Position numbers and translations under genes: made by a program
Notes under the pieces: model-generated
Databases searched by the model: none
What the model saw: only the letters and a program-made list of their open reading frames with translations
Told to the model about the DNA's origin: nothing
In this document: positions 13,830 through 17,601 of the stretch, one piece after another
How positions within the stretch are numbered: position 1 is the first letter of the stretch
Layout of the letters: each line of letters starts with the position of its first letter
DNA from: CAYVMN01 sp964452575
Lineage (GTDB): Bacteria > Desulfobacterota > DSM-4660 > Desulfatiglandales > Desulfatiglandaceae
Direction: 5' to 3'
NCBI GenBank assembly: GCA_964452575.1
Contig: CAYVMN010000092.1
Span: 1 to 17,601, forward strand
DNA: 17,601 nucleotides

Positions 13830-16343
13830 ATGTCTATACTAGACGAACCCTGGTTTTCAAAGATCACCCGGCCAAGCCGTCACCTGGGGGATGAGGTCAA
13901 CTGTGTCAAAAAGGATCCACGCAGTACAGAGGTCTCTGTTGCCCTTGCCTTTCCCGATGTCTACGAAGTGGGTATGTCCCATTTGGGACTCAAGATCCTC
14001 TACCACATCCTCAACCAGCGTGAATGGATCTGTGCCGAGAGGATCTTTTCGCCCTGGATAGATCTTGAAAAGGAATTAAGACATAGAAGCATCTCGCCTG
14101 CAACCCTTGAATCGGGCCGGCCCTTAACCACCTTTGATATTGTAGGCTTCAGTCTTCAACAGGAGCTTTCCTATACGAATGTCCTGAATATGCTCGACCT
14201 TTCCGGTATCCCACTTTTTGCAGGTGAGAGGGGAGATAACGACCCTCTTGTGATCGCAGGAGGGCCAGCATGCTTTAATCCCGAGCCTGTCGCCGAATTC
14301 TTTGATCTTATAGTGGTAGGGGATGGGGAAGAGACCCTCCTGAAAATATGCAAGGCCGTCCGCGAGGCAAGACAGAAAGGCATAAGGGGCAAGAAGGGGT
14401 TACTATCTCAACTACGACATATAAAAGGGGTGTACATTCCTTCTTACTTCCGGCCGCACTATAGCGCAGAAGGGATCATAGATTTTGTTGAACCCCTCTG
14501 CTCTGACTACCCGTTTGTAGAAAAGGCACTCCTACCCGATATCGATGCCTACCCCTTTCCTGAATGCCAGGTAGTACCTTTCACTGAACTGGTTCATGAT
14601 CGCATGTCAATAGAGATCTCTCGCGGATGTACGCGGGGGTGTCGGTTTTGTCAGGCAGGGACGATCTATCGGCCGGTAAGGGAACGGAGCCCTGACTCCA
14701 TACTCTTGAGTACACAAAAGGCCATAGAACTGACGGGCTATGAGGACGTCTCTTTGCTGTCATTGAGTTCCGGGGATTACACCTGTATCGGGCTCCTCTT
14801 AAAGGCCCTAATGGACAGGCAGGCCAGTGAAAAGATCTCAATAAGCCTCCCCTCCCTGCGGATCGACAGCCTGAACCCATCATTAATCGAGCAGATAAAG
14901 AGGGTACGAAAGACAGGCTTCACCCTGGCCCCTGAGGCAGGCAACGATCGGCTCAGAAAGACCATTAACAAGAGGCTGACTCAGGAGGACATTATGGAAA
15001 CGGCCCGGCAGGTCTATGACGCCGGGTGGAACCTGATAAAACTCTACTTCATGGTAGGACTACCTTTCGAACGGGAGGGAGACGTTAAGGATATCATCAA
15101 TTTGTCAAAACAGATTGCCTCCCTAGCCGGGAAGAGGGGCAAGAGACCCAATCTAAACGTGAGTGTCTCTACCTTTGTGCCCAAGTCTCATACGCCCTTT
15201 ATGTGGGTCCCCCAAATCGCTCTGAAGGAGGCCGCTGAGAGAATAGGGTTGATCCAGGAGGGATTCAAGAGAAGCCGTGTTCGAGTCAAATGGAATCACC
15301 CTGAGATGAGCTGGCTAGAGGGGGTCTTTTCAAGGGGCGACAGGAAATTGACACCGACCCTAATTGAGGCGTGGAGAAGGGGCGCCAGGTTTGACGCCTG
15401 GAGTGAGCATCTGCAAATAGAAACCTGGGCGCAGGCGTTCAGGGCCACCGGAGTGGACCCATCCTTCTATCTCCACCGCGAGAGATCACTCGATGAACCA
15501 CTGCCTTGGGACCATATAAGATCCGGGGTAAGCAAGGATTTCCTTATCCAAGAGTGGCTCAGGGCGCAGATACCGGAATTTACCCCTGACTGCCGAGAGA
15601 CATGCCTTGACTGTGGCGTATGTGACCACAAGACGGTTTCGCCGGTGATATTTGGAGATGGGAATTTCACCCCCACCCCGATTGAGGAGCCTGCCTCCAA
15701 ACCGCCAATACCAATCACGACAAGATGCCGCCTAACCTTCTCTAAGGTCGGGAATGCCAGGTACTTGAGTCATCTGGAACTGGTTAATGTCTTTATCAGG
15801 GCACTGAGGAGGGCTGGGGTGAATCTCGTCCGGAGCAAGGGACATCACCCCATGCCTAAGCTGTCCTTTGCCGCTGCCTTGCCGGTGGGGACTAAAAGCA
15901 TGCAGGAGACACTGGATCTGGAATTGGTTGGAACTCCAGACGTCCTTTCCGTGAGGGAGAGACTCAATAGCCAGCTACCCCGTGGAATTGAGGTTGCCTC
16001 TGTTGAAAAAATCCATTCTCATTCACACGGCCCCCGCCTAAAGGAAAGTCATTTCCTAGTGAGGCTGGAAGGGATAGAATTAAATGAGGAAGACCTGGCT
16101 GGATTTCATAGATCCAGTTGTTTTCCGATTGTCAAAGTCAACAGAAAAGGCGAACATAAGATTGATGCCAAGCCCCTAGTCAAGGCCCTGAGCCTAATCT
16201 CGCCGGACACGGTAAGGGTGGTCCTAAGGCATACCTCAGGGCCTGAACTGAGACCAGCTGAGATAGTCAAGGGCGCCTTCTCATTGAGAGATGTGAGTGT
16301 CAGTGAGATGAAGATCCTGAAGACCAGGCAGGTGCTTTCATGA
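13830..16343 (+). CDS. TIGR03960-type B12-binding-like/radical SAM protein fused to DUF2344
   Basis: 837 residues. The N-terminal Rossmann-like, B12-binding-type region covers about 15-190 (FPDVYEVGMSHLGLKIL, VIAGGPACFNPEP, VVGDGEE), but no DxHxxG cobalamin ligand motif was seen. The radical SAM core starts near 258 with the cluster motif CTRGCRFC (Cys267, Cys271, Cys274) and includes LAPEAGNDRLRKTINK. A second cysteine group CRETCLDCGVC (588-598) may bind another metal centre. The C-terminal part from about 630 (SKVGNARYLSHLELVNVFIRA) is a DUF2344/TIGR03936-type domain. Such proteins are often found in deltaproteobacteria beside RNase G, as here (50 nt), and their reaction is not established to my knowledge; RNA modification is only a guess. 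It starts 22 nt after the kinase stop. Confidence 0.92.
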   Translation: MSILDEPWFSKITRPSRHLGDEVNCVKKDPRSTEVSVALAFPDVYEVGMSHLGLKILYHILNQREWICAERIFSPWIDLEKELRHRSISPATLESGRPLTTFDIVGFSLQQELSYTNVLNMLDLSGIPLFAGERGDNDPLVIAGGPACFNPEPVAEFFDLIVVGDGEETLLKICKAVREARQKGIRGKKGLLSQLRHIKGVYIPSYFRPHYSAEGIIDFVEPLCSDYPFVEKALLPDIDAYPFPECQVVPFTELVHDRMSIEISRGCTRGCRFCQAGTIYRPVRERSPDSILLSTQKAIELTGYEDVSLLSLSSGDYTCIGLLLKALMDRQASEKISISLPSLRIDSLNPSLIEQIKRVRKTGFTLAPEAGNDRLRKTINKRLTQEDIMETARQVYDAGWNLIKLYFMVGLPFEREGDVKDIINLSKQIASLAGKRGKRPNLNVSVSTFVPKSHTPFMWVPQIALKEAAERIGLIQEGFKRSRVRVKWNHPEMSWLEGVFSRGDRKLTPTLIEAWRRGARFDAWSEHLQIETWAQAFRATGVDPSFYLHRERSLDEPLPWDHIRSGVSKDFLIQEWLRAQIPEFTPDCRETCLDCGVCDHKTVSPVIFGDGNFTPTPIEEPASKPPIPITTRCRLTFSKVGNARYLSHLELVNVFIRALRRAGVNLVRSKGHHPMPKLSFAAALPVGTKSMQETLDLELVGTPDVLSVRERLNSQLPRGIEVASVEKIHSHSHGPRLKESHFLVRLEGIELNEEDLAGFHRSSCFPIVKVNRKGEHKIDAKPLVKALSLISPDTVRVVLRHTSGPELRPAEIVKGAFSLRDVSVSEMKILKTRQVLS

Positions 16344-16393
16344 GACAGCAAAGAATCTATCCAAAAAGGACTTGGCTTTGAGAGGGATCGAAA

Positions 16394-17601
16394 ATGGCCA
16401 ATGAACTAATTATCAATGCAAGGCATCACGAAACCCGGGTAGCACTTGTGGAAAACGGCTTTGTTGTGGAACTTCACATCGAAAGAAGAACGGGGCAAGA
16501 GCTGATGGGGAATATTTACAGGGGGAGAGTGGTAAAGGTGCTCCCGGGTATGCAGGCAGCATTCGTGGACATCGGTCTTGACCGGACTGCCTTTCTTTAT
16601 GTCTCTGATGTGCATAGAGATTTCTCAGACGTTGAGCAGTTGTTCCTAGAAAACGGGAAGACAGAAAAAGACCCCGAGCCTATGGATGCCGAGGATAAAG
16701 AGCCCGACCTGATCAAAGACATGTCCTTTCTAATAGAAGACCTCCTCCGTGAAAACCAGAACATAATGGTACAGGTGGCCAAGGAGCCCTTCGGCAATAA
16801 AGGAGCCAGGCTCACCTGTCATATTTCTCTTGCTGGAAGACATCTCGTACTGATGCCTACTGTCAATCACATAGGGATTTCGCGTAGGATAGAGGCAAGA
16901 GAGGAAAGGGAGAGGTTAAAGGAAATCATCCAGGAAATCAGACCCGACGGTTTCGGTTTCATTGTAAGGACCGTGGCCGAAAGGGCCAGAAAGGAGAAGT
17001 TGAAGTCTGAGATGGATTTCCTCCTGAAGCTCTGGGCCAACGTCCAGGAGAAGATGGAAAAAGGGTCAAATCCAGCCCTCCTTTACAGGGATTTGTCGAT
17101 TGTTCTACGGGCGGTCAGGGACCTATTTACACGGGAGGTGGACCGGCTGGTTATAGATTCCTCAGAGGAGTACGAGAACATCATGCAATTTATCAAGGCC
17201 TTTGCCCCCAGGCTAAAGTACTCTGTGGAGCTCTATGAGGAGCCTGAGCCGATCTTTGACGCCTTCGGCATTGAGATGGAGATTTCTCGGGCCATGGGGA
17301 ACAAGATCTGGCTAAAATCGGGAGGGTATATTGTGATTGAACAGACAGAAGCCCTCACTGCCATCGACGTGAATACCGGAAGCTACGTGGGCAAAAGGAA
17401 TCTGGAGGAGACTATCCTGAAGACAAATTTGGAGGCAGTTAAGGAAATCAGCTATCAGCTGCGTTTCAGGAACCTGGGCGGTCTCATAGTAATAGACTTC
17501 ATCGATATGGAAAAGGGCTCAAATCGAAAACGGGTCTTTACGGCACTCAGAGAGGCCTTGAGCAAAGACAGGGCCAAGACTAACATCCTTCCCATGTCAG
17601 A
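16394..17601 (+). CDS. rng: ribonuclease G/E family, N-terminal part (runs off the window)
   Basis: 402 codons are present and the frame is still open at the edge. It is an endoribonuclease that processes rRNA and mRNA. An S1 domain lies at about 38-140 (GNIYRGRVVKVLPGMQAAFVDIG), interrupted by an acidic insert near 85-108 (EKDPEPMDAEDKEPD). The catalytic core has the two metal-binding aspartates: Asp325 in AIDVNTGSYVG and Asp368 in VIDFIDM. They are 43 residues apart, as are Asp303 and Asp346 in E. coli RNase E. The start has GAGAGGG about 7 nt upstream. The short N-terminal MANELIINARHHETRVALVE is typical of RNase G. The Zn-link cysteines and C-terminus lie beyond the edge, so E and G types cannot be fully separated. 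Confidence 0.95.
   Translation, partial: MANELIINARHHETRVALVENGFVVELHIERRTGQELMGNIYRGRVVKVLPGMQAAFVDIGLDRTAFLYVSDVHRDFSDVEQLFLENGKTEKDPEPMDAEDKEPDLIKDMSFLIEDLLRENQNIMVQVAKEPFGNKGARLTCHISLAGRHLVLMPTVNHIGISRRIEAREERERLKEIIQEIRPDGFGFIVRTVAERARKEKLKSEMDFLLKLWANVQEKMEKGSNPALLYRDLSIVLRAVRDLFTREVDRLVIDSSEEYENIMQFIKAFAPRLKYSVELYEEPEPIFDAFGIEMEISRAMGNKIWLKSGGYIVIEQTEALTAIDVNTGSYVGKRNLEETILKTNLEAVKEISYQLRFRNLGGLIVIDFIDMEKGSNRKRVFTALREALSKDRAKTNILPMS

Noticed and set aside
1..17601. CRISPR arrays, tRNA or rRNA genes, phage or intact insertion sequences
   Set aside because: No regularly spaced repeats, cloverleaf-like segments, rRNA stretches or intact transposase genes were seen on either strand.

Overview
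The window is typical chromosomal DNA of an anaerobic bacterium, most likely a deltaproteobacterium (Desulfobacterota; sulfate-reducer or syntroph type). The evidence is a B12-dependent methylmalonyl-CoA mutase in two subunits, a biotin-dependent membrane decarboxylase of the sodium-pump class, a PilC-PilS pair, and a TIGR03960-type radical SAM protein directly followed by RNase G. This is inferred from gene content and order; no rRNA or other taxonomic marker is present.

Layout. 1-1320: the possible first codons of a minus-strand gene at the left edge, then a minus-strand pair made of an exported rhodanese-like protein and a 60-residue protein, with a good promoter candidate. 1320-1865: about 500 bp without a convincing gene, holding a plus-strand promoter candidate and coding-like minus-strand fragments. 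1866-4028: ilvE and mtnA, a likely two-gene operon that could serve methionine salvage. 4018-4279: a frameshifted or decayed coiled-coil gene on the minus strand. 4370-6622: the two subunits of methylmalonyl-CoA mutase, minus strand. 7005-8686: the beta subunit of a Na+-translocating decarboxylase and a small exported/anchored protein that may act as its gamma subunit, plus strand. 8713-10512: a stand-alone biotin carrier protein and the carboxyltransferase (decarboxylase alpha) subunit, minus strand, converging on the beta/gamma pair. 10896-13807: pilC and a PilS-like sensor kinase. 13830-17601: a radical SAM protein fused to DUF2344, and RNase G, which runs off the right edge.

How they work together. 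The mutase interconverts succinyl-CoA and methylmalonyl-CoA. The alpha (MmdA-like), biotin carrier and beta (OadB-like) proteins would decarboxylate methylmalonyl-CoA to propionyl-CoA while exporting Na+, or run in reverse during propionate oxidation. No methylmalonyl-CoA epimerase, MeaB-type chaperone or biotin carboxylase was found in the window. The most notable observation is that the beta subunit has Glu where the essential Na+-site Asp (Asp203 of the Klebsiella oxaloacetate decarboxylase) is expected, while the other four known key residues are kept at exactly matching spacing. The neighbouring 161-residue protein looks like an unusual gamma subunit, with an extracytoplasmic domain in front of its membrane helix.
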